A DNA stretch of 64,000 nt from Paraspadella gotoi (taxonomy: Eukaryota; Chaetognatha), in the NCBI GenBank assembly GCA_051294375.1, contig CM119263.1, positions 19,868,115 through 19,932,114 on the forward strand, written 5' to 3'. Shown piece after piece: positions 41,043-52,278 of the stretch. How positions within the stretch are numbered: position 1 is the stretch's first letter; every line of letters begins with the position of its first letter. A model generated the notes under the pieces. That model had not been told where the DNA came from. It did no database searches and saw only the letters and a list, made by a program, of their open reading frames with translations. The position numbers and the translations under genes were made by a program.

Positions 41043-41084
<42 letters not shown>

Positions 41085-41254
41085 AAAGCGAGAGCGAGTT
41101 TCCATTCGCTCTTTCATTGTTGACCAAGGCTTAGTCGTTTCCTCGGCCATCAGATGGTTTTTATGTCAGCAGGTGCACGGTCCGGTTAAGGCCGCCCCGA
41201 TTCCAGGCGTTCCTCCCCGGGGTTTTCGAGGCAACAGGTGCTTTGCAGCAGGTG
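40673..41254. promoter_or_regulatory. Cluster of CAGGTG E-box motifs in CpG-richer DNA
   Basis: CAGGTG occurs at 40673-40678, 41170-41175, 41235-41240 and 41249-41254, and its complement at 40706-40711. Three copies fall within 85 bp in a CpG-rich stretch upstream of the PDE1-like exons. CAGGTG is the core bound by Snail/ZEB-type repressors and some bHLH factors. Regulatory function is inferred from clustering only. Confidence 0.3.
41017..41088. repeat. (GA)n array
   Basis: Interrupted GA tract in the upstream region of the PDE1-like gene. Confidence 0.95.
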
Positions 41255-41749
41255 CTAATCCCCGCGCTTTTAATGGAGTAGAGGCGTCGCGTCTCTCGCG
41301 GTTTTCCTCCTCAATTTCCGGTTTAAACTCGAAGTGTCGAGTGAGACAAAGAGGCCAATTTTGTTCCTAACATGGGAATTAACCCAGTAATTATAATAAG
41401 AAGGTATTATAATTACAATTATTATTACTATTAGAATAATCAATAATCATAATGGACAAAAATAAAAACAAAAACCAAGGAATATTAGGTTTTTTAAGAC
41501 CCTTTTTCTTTCACGTCAATTCTCTGTCCTCTTTCTCACCTTTCTTCTCTCCTTTTTTTCCACTCCTCCCTCACCATTTTTTTATCTCCTCTCGCTTCAC
41601 CTCCCACACACAAATATATTTCTCTCGCCTGCGTTGACCTTAATTCACCTAAAATTTCGCTAAAATTCATTATCGATATCAACAATAGCAACAGAACTAA
41701 GTCAAAACAATTCAAAAAAAAGAAAAGAAGCAATAATGAAGCATGGATT

Positions 41750-41800
41750 ATTGATTATATTAATGCAATGGGGGGACATGTAGTGGACCTGCAGTGACCA
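41750..41800. mobile_element. Fragment of SINE-like family 3
   Basis: GGGGACATG followed by GGACCTGCAGTGA resembles GGGAGACATG ... GGACCTGCAGTGA at 48,688-48,762, with an internal deletion. It is a short match, so only suggestive. Confidence 0.35.
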
Positions 41801-41868
41801 CTAAAGCGTAGTAAAAATTATAAATTTAACTTTAATTAAAATTGTAAAAGTGAGGAAATATAACTCTT

Positions 41869-41987
41869 TTTTAAAAATTCTTTCATTAAGTTGATCAAAT
41901 ATATAAAAAACCTATATTTTAAACAGAAAATTTATATTTTAGTTTTTTAAATTTTTAACCCACTCAATGAAAGAATTTTTAAAAATG
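41869..41987. repeat. Hairpin-forming inverted repeat
   Basis: TTTAAAAATTCTTTCATTAAG (left arm) faces a diverged complement, CTCAATGAAAGAATTTTTAA (right arm), across about 70 bp. A right-arm-like motif, CTTAATGAAAGAATTTTTAA, also occurs in segment A (about 3,161 and 23,720). It may be a MITE remnant or a SINE-associated tail. Confidence 0.5.
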
Positions 41988-42002
41988 ATTTATATTTCCT
42001 TA

Positions 42003-42079
42003 ATGGTGGACTAAAATCCACCAACCGTTCATCATCGGCCATTGGTGCCGGAGGCAAGTCATTCACCTCCCAACCCAAA
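42003..42079 (+). mobile_element. SINE-like family 2, truncated copy
   Basis: The stretch with CCAACCGTTCATCA, CATTGGTGCCGGAGGCAAG and CCTCCCAACCCAAA is nearly identical to the reverse complement of 56,887-56,962. The copy stops before the B-box part. It opens with a small hairpin, GGTGGA...TCCACC. Confidence 0.7.
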
Positions 42080-42484
42080 ATTTTGATCAGACATTTAGAC
42101 ATTTTGTTCTCAAAACAGACTCAGCTTAGTAGTCAAGATAAGAGAATGAATTTTAAGCCTAATCTTGAAATCTTCAAATTGTGTTACAAAAAAGTTTTTT
42201 CTAATCTTCTATACTTTTTGAAACCTATGCCACTCACGACTAATTCCAAACCCGACTTTAAGTTTCATTGTTTCAATCCCTTCCTATCGTCGTTTTCAAG
42301 GAAAAATCTGACAGATTTTAACATTTTTTTCAAATTTGATGTTTTTTTTTAAAACCCTAAAAAAGTCCTTCGACTTAAGCCAAGTGACTATTGTTCTCCA
42401 AACTCCTCCTCATCTCTTGACTTTCCAACCCTCTCCCCAACCCCGCCCCCCGCCCCCCGCCCCCTCCCACTCACACTCCTTCAG

Positions 42485-45400
42485 GCACTGACGCCATCTT
42501 CCGCGGGGCGGCCCGACCACGCGGGCGTCCTTACGCGGCTCCGCAACATCATCCGTCAGGTGGAGAATCGTGAGTTGAGCCACGAGGAGATCCTGGAGAG
42601 TCTCAACGACGCCGCCGATGTCATGGAATGCATCTACATCAACGAGGTGAGCGGGGACGCGCAAGAGCGAGGCTGAAAGGGTTAGAAATTGAATGATGAC
42701 TTTTGAAGCGGAGTGAGATGATTTTCTGAATTGATTGATGATTTAAGGCTCAGACATTAATGGAGCCAACTAAGGTACTAGTAAATATCTATTTTTATTA
42801 AATAAATAAGGGAGGTAAACTTTGGGCATTTTCTATGCTTAGGAAAGCGAGATTCATAAAAAAAAATGTGATTACCATTTCCACTGATAAGGAAATTTTC
42901 ATGATTCTCTGCATACGATCGTTCTTAGGCTCCGGCCCTCGGGGGAAGGATACTGGAATTTTATTTTTCAAATTAATTTTTTAAATATAATTTTTTAATA
43001 GTTTTGGATTTAAGATATTGCCTTTCCGTTTTAAACTAATATTTTTCCATGTGCAAAATCAAATGTTTCATTGGTATCATTGGGTATTGGGTATGGCTTA
43101 TTTTTTTCCAAGGAGTCAGCTTGCTCTTCAACAAATGACGTCTATCAAATTAGTGATATAATTGTTTACACTTTTCGGCTTCTCGACTTGATACGCATTC
43201 GCATTTCGTTCTTCGCCTAATTTTGACTTCGGATTCTGAAAAGTTGGTAAATTAATTTTCTCTGGCGGTCATTGTTTCATCCACATTTCAGTCGCTTTTG
43301 AGGGAAAACGAAAGGAATGTTTCTGCTCCGCTCTCTACGTACGCATTGGCATGAAACAATTTGCTTTTTACATCAGTTCTAGAACCGCGTCTCTTTCCTC
43401 AAAAAAAAAAACTGTTCGTCCTATTTTTTTTCTCTATTTTCTGTCTCAGTTTCTTGATACATCTCGCTCTTTTTCTTTCATCAAGCTTCGATATTGTGCC
43501 GCCTTTGTTTATACCTGTCACCCTTCTGTCCCCTTTTCGCACCTTTAATTTCCCCTCGAAACCGGCTCAAAATACCCCCGTCAAACTCATTCCCCCCCAA
43601 CCCATCACTCCAATCGCCTCGTTAAGATGCAGCAAAAGCAAGTTCTGCCCCTACCCCCAAAAACAGAGGAGCACAAAGCTTCGGTACCCAGGTTTTGACG
43701 ATTGACGTGAATCAGTGCATCATAGAAGTTTTTTTTTAGAAACATAGCTTTAGATTCCGCATCAATTTAAAAAAATTTTAACATTTTGTCCCGTGCGCTG
43801 TATCAATATATTCTCCGAATAGATTCGATTTTACATAGATTCCGCTTATTTGTTTTGATCTCGCATAATGACGTGGGTTTGTTCGTTATATGCTTCTTTG
43901 GGTTTTATTTTATTCGAAATCAGTAAAAATCAAAATGTTTTTGAAATCGTATAAAATTTTAATCTTGATTTTGAAAGAATGTTGAAGTTCTTTTACTTAT
44001 AGAAACAACAAAACATTTTTTTCCATTATTAGATTTAAAAGATCCTTGATTATTTTAATTTATCTGGTCTTAGTAAAAAACTCAACTGGCAAAATACATA
44101 TATATTTTTTAAACAACTTTTAGCTAGGCCGCGAATAATCTCGGAGCAATTCTATAAGAATATAACACTTCTCAGTCAGTCAGTTTGCCGGTCTGCGGTC
44201 GGGCATTGCAAAAAGTTCACCCCGTCTTTAGGCATTATACTTTTAGTCGTGACCCAGTAACTTATTGAGTAATATTATCAGCTTATGTCCAGCTTATGAC
44301 CATTAGGTTCCTGGATCGATCCCCGGTGGTACCTTCCCTGTGGGAAGCGTGAGGACGCCGTAAACCGATTTGTGGTCCTGGAAAACCCCTAAACCTGGTT
44401 CCAAGCTTAGGACCCGTTCTATTGCTGCCGGAAGGGCAAAGTAGATAGTAATCTTTATCCCATTTAGCGCCTTATCCACAGGTCGGTCCGTCTGACAATT
44501 GGTCATTCTAAATGTTAGTAATTTAGGCAATATAATAATAATTTAACTTTTATTTGGTAGTCAAGCGGTATACCACGAGAAGGCGTAACGTAATCATTTG
44601 AAAATACGATTATAATATATGACAAGAAAATAAATGGGGAAATTTTAGTTATTATTTCGTATAAACGTGTTGAGGGTTAAGGGTAGTGTAGGGGTGGTTA
44701 AGGTTAAGAGGGCTTATGGTTAGCGTAATTAGGTTATAATTATTTTTATAATTAAGTATTTTTAAGTGGTTTTTCAAAAGACGCAAAATCCCCGGTCGGC
44801 GAAAGTAAAATTTTACCTTACTTTACATAAGTGATAAACCATAAGATGCTTGTTGTGAATACAGTATGTTTCATACTTGGGTATTTATGCAGTCATCTGG
44901 AAATGCGTCCGCACACCCACTGCGAAGCAACATCTTGAACTTTTCGGTTCTTTAGGTAGAGAGTTGATTAATGATTAGGTTATGACCCTGAGCAATTTTG
45001 ACAAAGCATGTTCCTCTTTATCAAGGTCACTTTTACCTCTTCCCCTGTCACTGTACTTCAGTGATGAGGAGGCGTTCGTGAGCCGCGATTGTTCTGTTCG
45101 TTTTTGTTCTCCTGCCCTCTGTCGTGCCGTTCCTTGTTCCTCATCGTTGTGGTTGCGTTTTCTTTGCTTTGTTTCGATCTTACATCAGATCGACGTCATA
45201 TGAGACAAAGAAATTCTTGTTCGCCAACGGAAAACCGATGTCAATTCTATAGCGATTTTTAAAAAAATTAATACTACGCGCCTCTAAAAAAAGCCTTTTT
45301 TTTCTGGGGGAAGCGAGGGTAGCTTTCAGTACGATTTTTCGTTATTTAGTTTCGCTTTACGTGTTCGTCTCTTTGAATAATTTTATTTCTGTTCCCTCGA

Positions 45401-47034
45401 TCTCGTTGCCTCTTCGTCTCTCGTTTGTTCTTCTCTCCATCTTCTCCGGATGTTAACTCACAGGAGGTAAATAAAACAAATTTAAAAAACCGCCAAACGT
45501 TCAGTTTTCGAATTCATACAAAAGTAGAATGCATTTAGTATGATCCGTATTTAAATCATTATACGTATGAAAGAATCGATGCAATTTATATTTGTAAACC
45601 TAATAAGTAGAAGCTTATATTAATTATTTCTTTCTTTGATTGGTCATGATGGTTATTGTCTTCACTTTTCAAGGCTTCCAGTCCTGAAACAGTTACCGAA
45701 AAAGTTACTGAAAAGGTAAAATCGAGAGTAAGACGCTGAAAAAACTTCACGCGAGTTTTTCGAGATCGCATATTAAACAATAAACAGTATTAAACAGTAT
45801 CAAACACGTATATAATCGTAAATGCTGTATAATATAATTAAATTATTTAATGGTGGCGATCTGCTAATTCGCGTGTTCCTTTTCTCAAGACTAAAACAGG
45901 CCGCTCGAAACCGTTCGGACAAATTCTCATATTTTACTCAAGAGTCTAGATGAATTTTCAACGAAAAGTGCATTTTCAGTATGTTTCTGTTTTCATTCCG
46001 ACATTATGAAAGGTAGCATTAAACAGCTACCATGCAATGCGTAGTACGCATTTAACTGTTCAGAATACTTTCGTAACCAACTTAAAGTTAATAATTATGT
46101 AAAAGATAAGCGAATACACGTATCAAAGGATTGTGGTTATGTATCAAATTTTCTTGTTGATTGCTAGGGAAGGAGCGATTTTGTGCGGCCGTTTAAAAAA
46201 TTCGATAAGTGCTGACGTCATGAAAACAACCGAAACGCGATATTCGGCGAATTGATTGCGTTACTCTTTTTTCTCATGTCAATGTTGTTCGTTTGATTTT
46301 AGCTGAGAATGGAATGTTATATTTTTTTAAAATTTAGGTTCTTTTAATCAGAGCATCTTGCATCCTGGTTGTTAACAAATAGAATTATGTTATCGATCCC
46401 ATTAATACTATTCAAACGATTGAAAAAATAAAAATTCAATCACCGACCCTTGTTCGTTCGGATTGAGAAACACGAAAGCATGTTCGATGTCACGATTTAA
46501 CAAAATTATTGAATGCGTATTTTTAAAAACATGTTTTGTAAATAATAAAAGTAGTTATGTGGCGGAAAAAACTTTCAAACAACGATAGTGAAAAGTAGTG
46601 GTACTTATTCTAACACTACTACGTCAAACTGTCCGCACACTATTTCCTAATAAAGTAAGAAACGGACGAGTCTTTTTTATTTCTTTCTTCCTGCGTGAAA
46701 CCCTACTTTCTCTTCACTCACCCAACTCCTGTCAATTTTTGTTTCGTTTTTTTTTTTCTTGTCTGATCCGTGGTGAACTGAGAAAAACTGTTTTCGTAGC
46801 GATTTGAAGTTTGTTTCCGGTAACTCGTGAAATGTAAACCTTTCGACGCGAATTTTTCTTTTTATAGTTTGTCCATATAATAATAGATTTGAATTTTAAA
46901 AAATTAGAAAAAAAAAAACCAGCCAAGCGAATTCCCTTTCAAAATTGTATTATTTCCCTGAATTCGTTTTTCGGCTCCCCTCACTGTCGCTCGCTTTCTG
47001 TCAGACATATTCAATGACTTGCTGTCTTGTCTCA

Positions 47035-47108
<74 letters not shown>

Positions 47109-47408
47109 TGATTTATTTTTAGCTTTTTCTCCCTTCATCAACCCCTATGTTGGAAAATCAAATTTCCTCGCAAATAAAAATTGTTCCGCGAAAAGGGATT
47201 TTTTTCTCCTCCGTTGACAACTGTTTCTTTTTTCGCCCCGCCCGTCCCTCTCTTCAACTCTCTCTCTCTCTCTTCTGATATATCTATATATATAATATAT
47301 ATATCATCATGCACTCTCTCTCTCCTCTCTCACTCTTCTCTCACTCTCTCTCTCTCGTCCCTCCCCCTCTCTCTCTCTCTCTCTATCTCTCTCTATATTT
47401 ATACTATT

Positions 47409-47445
<37 letters not shown>

Positions 47446-48200
47446 ACTTCCTCCCTCTCCTCCTCAACCTCAACGACCCCCTCTCTCCAAAACTAAAGAC
47501 GAAGCGGTTTTGCGAGGAGGACGACGAGCTGTCGGAGGTGGCGACAGACTCTGTGCCGGACGAGGTGCGCGACTGGCTGGCGACGACCTTCACTCGCTCC
47601 CTCGCCGCCAAAAACGAGCGGCTGGAAAAGCGGAAGTTCCGCGCGGTGGCGCAGGCGCTGCGCGTGGGCATTCACGTGGACAAGCTGCGACGGACGCCCT
47701 CCTCGATCGGGCTCCGCTATCCCGCCAAAGTGGTGCCCTTGCTCAAGACGGCCAAGCTGGACTCCTGGGCCTACGACGTCTTCGAGCTCAACGAGGCCTC
47801 CAACAATCAGGCGAGTTCGTTTGTCTGTTATTTATTATTGTTCTTTTGGTCGCTGGAGTTCGTATTTGACCGTCACCTTGTGGATTGCGACATAACTTAA
47901 AGGATAAGATAGCAAGCAAATTAAATATGTCTGTAAAGTCGCAAGATTCAATCATTCATTTTCAATCATTCTTTATTTTATTAGTACGATTTTGAAATAG
48001 CAGCCGAAGCTAGGCAATCGCCATGGCCGAAAGTGAAAATCCCCACACTTCAGCGTTTCTGGCGCGAAACGATAAAAAAAACAAAAAGCGCGATGAATAA
48101 GAGAGGCAGCTTCGCTTGGATACGACGGTAAACATCGAGAGCGATGTTAAATGCAAATGAGGCTCAGCGAGAGGGGAGCCACTCGGAAGGCAAAGGAGAA

Positions 48201-48270
<70 letters not shown>

Positions 48271-49181
48271 GAGAAGAGAGAGAGAGAGAGCTGGGATTGT
48301 ATCAGTAATAGAATATGAAGCCTTAAGATTGAAAAACGAAAGACGAAATGTCGATGAAAAAAATAAAGGTGGAGAAAATTGAAGGGAAAGAACGGGGAGG
48401 AAAGTTATGCTACGACGCTGAAAAATAGAAAGGATAATAATTAAATTTTAACTTTTAAAAATGACATACAAGCACACATTATGCAGAGTCAAAAACAAAC
48501 CATTTTCGGCACGATTTCTAGCCTCGATCCGGAAATGACGCTTTGCTCAAGGCGATCGATTCGAGCAAATTTAGGTTAACTTGTAATGAAAGAGGTGAAC
48601 GTCATGTGGCACAAAAAACGGACGATTCCGCAGTCAAGATGTGAATATTCTGAACCATTAATTGAAAGGATGATATTATGGCAACGGGGAGACATGCGTG
48701 ATGCCCGGGGTGTGAGGCATCTCCGGACAGCTGGCGCCCAGGACTTTGGACCTGCAGTGAGCAGTGAGCACTGAGCACACCATGTCACTGGCGTGTTTAA
48801 CTGACACCATCACACTTTAACCAGCGTGACCGTGAGGGGATTGAACCCGAAACTCACGGTTGGTGAACGAGCTGTCCGAGCTATACGGGAGGCGAATTTA
48901 GGATTCGCCATAATATACGGGCGGCGTCTNNNNNNNNNNGGCCAGTCCCGGGGCAGTGGGCAGTGGGCACGGCATTCATCTATTTTTAGTTGTTTTTTTG
49001 TTCACCGTAAGGGTATCATCATAATTCTTCATAATATTCCTTATATTATACGCTTATTTTCAAGTAAGTAAAAGTAAGTAAAAGAAAGATAACTAGACAC
49101 AAGTGGATCCCGAGAAAGATTTAATTCGTTATGATGTTCCCTTGCAAGACCGAGTGGCGCTCAGCCAGCCGTGCTGAGTGG

Positions 49182-49237
<56 letters not shown>

Positions 49238-52200
49238 AAGATAGAGAAAGAGAGTCTGGAGCTTTTCTATTTCTATGGATTTTCTGCGTGCAAAATCTTT
49301 GAGAGAGAAATTATTAAAAGAATCTTAATAATATATAAAATATTATTTGTTTTTATTTTGAATTATTTAAAAAAGTTTTTCATGAATTTTAAGTGAAACG
49401 TAAAGTGAGGAACATTGTATAATGTATGTTTGTAATAATCTTTCGGGGAGAGTGTAATAATATGCTAGCATATACTATAGCCTGCCTGATCTTAATATTA
49501 AATGGAGCAGTCAGGGTTAGCCTTTTTCAAGTGTTACGTAAAGGTTGTGGAAAAGAAGTGCACTTTCTGAAAGATATAAAAGAAAATGAGAGAGAGAGAG
49601 AATACTGAACAAGAGTCACTTGATCAGCAGTAAATAGAAAGAGCCTTTAAAAAAAATCGGTCGCGAACGTCTGCTTCACGACAATGTTCGCTTTTTCAGG
49701 CCCTCCGCTTCGTCGCCTTCGAGCTCCTCCAACGCTACGGCCTACAGAACAAGTACAAGATCAACTCTGCCTCTCTGGAGAAGTTCTTGGCGGCCATCGA
49801 GGCCGGCTACGGCCGCCACTCCAATCCCTACCACAACATGGTGCACGGAGCGGACGTGACCCAGACCACCCACCAGCTCCTCGCCGCCTCCAAAGTCATT
49901 AAGTGGCTGACGGACATCGAGATCCTGGCCACCATCTACGCCGCCGCCGTGCACGACTACGAGCATACGGGGACCACGAATCTCTACCACGTCAACACGG
50001 GGTCGGACCTCGCCTTGTTGTACAACGACCAGGTAGTTGAGGTTCAGAGAAAGAGAAGTGGGACGTGATTTAATGACCGCTGACAGTAATGATATTTTAC
50101 ATAGTTTAAAACTATTGAATTTTTAATGCTGAAAATTTTGGGTAAGAAACGAAATAAACATTTTTTATTGGGAAAAGTTAAAGTAGTCTTATATCATAAT
50201 CAAAATAGATGAAGATATATTTGACTCTTCAGGCAGTGTTAGAGAATCATCACATCAGTGCCACCTTCAAACTCATGAAGGACGACGACATGAACATTTT
50301 AAAAAACTTATCCAGCGACGAGTACAAAGAATTTAGGAGCCTCGTGATCACCATGGTGCTCGCTACCGACATGTCACACCATTTTCAACAGATCAACACA
50401 ATAAAAGGTGCAGCTAAAATATTCTTTTTTTGTTATTGTCGTAGAAATAGGTAATTTATTATCTTTGTCATATAAACTGGGTCATAACGCTGTGCTGAAG
50501 CTGTTCGTTCTCTTTTCGTCGTTTCCACCTAAACGGATGGGCGGTGTTTGCATTTGTCGTTTCCATGGATATCCGCGGATAAGCTGAACCGTTATTTCCT
50601 GCTGATAAATCTAATGAAAAGGAGAAGGCGGAATCCAATGGTCGCTGAAAGGCTTTTGCTGCCTAAAAGCACGCTAATGTCGACGTCGCTGCCGACGCCG
50701 CTCCCAATGCCAGTGACGACGACGGCGCCGTTGCCGCAGTGTTGTAGCCGCCTTTCGATTTCGCTTATACGACGCCGCGGGGACTGATAAGGCATAATTA
50801 CCGGAGTCGCCTCGCACAGCAAAGAATAAGTCAACTTGCCTTGATTTTTTTGGTTTTTTTTCTCTAATATCCATGAAGCTGAAGGCAGTAAATTAGAAAT
50901 GCACTGCGGCGCAAAAAAAAGTAGCCAACTTTTTACATCGAAAAAAAAAACCGTATTGGATGGCTGAATTCTACAAAGATACTTTATCTCACTGTAGACT
51001 GTACAACTATTACTGTAGTACGAGTAGTACTACTGCTGTACTACTACTGTATAACTACTGTAGAGTGTACACTGTAGAGAGTAGAGTGTAGACTCTACAG
51101 TAAATGTCACGTTTTCAGATTTTTCACACATTTTCAAGCTCCTATTGAGAGAGTACGTATACCAATTTTTGGGTGATAATAATTTTTAAACTTTTTAATA
51201 ATTTTCCGCAGGCCTTCTTTCGGTGCCAGAAACGATCGACAAGCCGAAAGCCCTGAGTCTTGTACTCCACACAGCCGATATTAGCCACCCTGCCAAACCT
51301 TGGGAACTTCACTACAAGTGGACAATGAGCCTACTCGAAGAATTTTTTCGACAGGGCGACAGGGAAAAAGAATTAGGTGAGAATGGGCCGTAATCAAAAA
51401 AACATTTGTATCACTCTGATTTATTGAAATGCATTGTTATAATCTTTCCAGGTCTTCCGGTATCGCCACTGTGCGATCGCGAGTCTCTACACGTGCCCGA
51501 GTCTCAAATCGGCTTCATCGATTTCATCGTGGAACCCTCCTTCAACATCCTCGGCGACATGCTGGAGGTCATAATTCCGACGGAGGAGCGCGGGGGCTCC
51601 GTCAACGGCGATATCGGGGGAGTCGGCGCCATCTTGGAAGACGACGAACGGCCGGCGACCAGTAGACCGTCGACGGCGTCGTCCGTCAAGAACGGCGCCC
51701 TCGGAGCCGGCGTGTAAGTTTCAGGGCATCGATATCGATATTTTTTCACGAAAATCATTAATTTTTCCAGCTTTGCGGTTAACTTTTCTTGAACATTTCT
51801 TTTTTCAGGAACGCAGAGGAGCCGAAGCCGGGTCGACGACGAACGCCGCGAGCGTGGGAGGATCCGATGGCGAAGAACAAGAAGAGATGGAAGGACAAGT
51901 CGATCCAACTTCAGCGACAGGGGCAACTCTTCAAAGCTAAATCCAGGGTAAGAGTTGACCTCACCCTCACAAAAAGAAAATAATTGGCTGCATCGAAGGG
52001 TTTTGTTTGAACAAATATGATTAATTTCTTCTAGGATTTAATAAAAAAAATAATTACTAGGTTTCGAATTTTTTTTTAATTTCGTTAATATTTTCATCCC
52101 ACAGAGTCTCAGCAGAAAGGACACGCAGTCTGAGGGAGAACTGGTTGAAAAAATTTCCGACGAAAAACCTGTCGTCGCCGCCGACGCCGCCCCTAACGCT

Positions 52201-52278
52201 AATAACGATAATAAAAATGATAACTCTGCCAAACAAAATGGCAACGACGAAGCGAAAGGCCTGGCGCCTTCTTCTTGA
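42485..52278 (+). CDS. PDE1: Calcium/calmodulin-dependent cyclic nucleotide phosphodiesterase, PDE1 family (5' exons missing)
   Basis: Eight coding exons join in phase: 42485-42646, 47499-47810, 49700-50032, 50233-50407, 51212-51376, 51452-51713, 51809-51947 and 52105-52278 (TGA), giving 573 residues. PDE1 enzymes hydrolyse cAMP and cGMP in the cytosol under Ca2+/calmodulin control. Exon 1 carries the regulatory helix ending CIYINE and exon 2 the PDE1-typical DELSEVATDSVPDEVRDWLA. Exon 3 has the metal-binding HNMVHGADVTQ and HDYEHTGTTN signatures, exon 5 the third ligand region HTADISHPAKPW, and exon 6 the invariant nucleotide-binding Gln in ESQIGFIDFIVEP. All catalytic residues I could check are present. 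The C-terminal 130 residues or so are low-complexity (Ser, Lys, Asn and Asp rich) and divergent. The start codon and the calmodulin-binding N-terminus are not visible, because the exon at 42485 opens at a splice acceptor after a long pyrimidine tract. The second intron uses a GC donor. The PDE1 assignment is from remembered family motifs. Confidence 0.93.
44198..44396 (+). mobile_element. tRNA-derived SINE-like element, family 1 (copy 2)
   Basis: Begins GTCGGGCATTGC, continues TTCACCCCGTC, a diverged tRNA-like part (CAGCTTATGACCATTAGG, GGATCGATCCC as B box), then GGGAAGCGTGAGGACG and ends AAACCCCTAAACC. Colinear with the minus-strand copy at 29,685-29,880, inside a PDE1-like intron. Confidence 0.75.
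47036..47442. repeat. (CT)n-rich tracts before the second PDE1 exon
   Basis: A pure CT tract (47,036-47,103), a TATATA-rich stretch (47,279-47,304) and further CT tracts to 47,442. They lie 60-460 bp upstream of the acceptor at 47498. Confidence 0.95.
48202..48292. repeat. (GA)n array in the second PDE1 intron
   Basis: GA tract with a few interruptions, within the GC-AG intron 47,811-49,699. Confidence 0.95.
48620..48892 (-). mobile_element. tRNA-derived SINE-like element, family 3
   Basis: On the minus strand the head (48890 to 48830) reads GTATAGCTCGGACAGCTCG, an A-box-like segment, then a TTCAC...GTGAG stem and GGGTTCAATCCCC, a good B box with T-arm pairing. A body with GGACCTGCAGTGA (plus strand) follows. 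The cloverleaf is imperfect, so a SINE head rather than a working tRNA gene. A 10-base N gap sits just outside at 48930-48939. Confidence 0.65.
48930..48939. other. Assembly gap (10 N)
   Basis: Ten N bases in the second PDE1 intron, in CpG-rich sequence after the SINE-like element. No coding sequence is affected. Confidence 0.95.
49187..49233. repeat. (GA)n array in the second PDE1 intron
   Basis: Pure GA tract about 470 bp upstream of the exon at 49700. Confidence 0.95.
50990..51105. repeat. Degenerate CTGTAGTAC-type low-complexity tract
   Basis: Recurring CTGTAG, GTAGTAC and CTACTACTGT words, many self-complementary, in the fourth visible PDE1 intron about 110 bp upstream of the next acceptor. 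They may fold into local hairpins in the pre-mRNA. Confidence 0.7.

Larger units (their letters stand above)
42647..47498. other. First visible intron of the PDE1-like gene
   Basis: A 4.85-kb intron holding a SINE-like copy (44,198-44,396) and long CT tracts near its 3' end (47,036-47,103 and 47,255-47,442), which merge into the acceptor pyrimidine tract. I see no other exon with PDE-like residues inside. Confidence 0.75.

Noticed and set aside
47600-47870. Alternate-frame open reading frames over the second PDE1 exon
   Set aside because: They are G+C-driven shadows of the true frame, which alone carries PDE1 signatures and joins its neighbours in phase.
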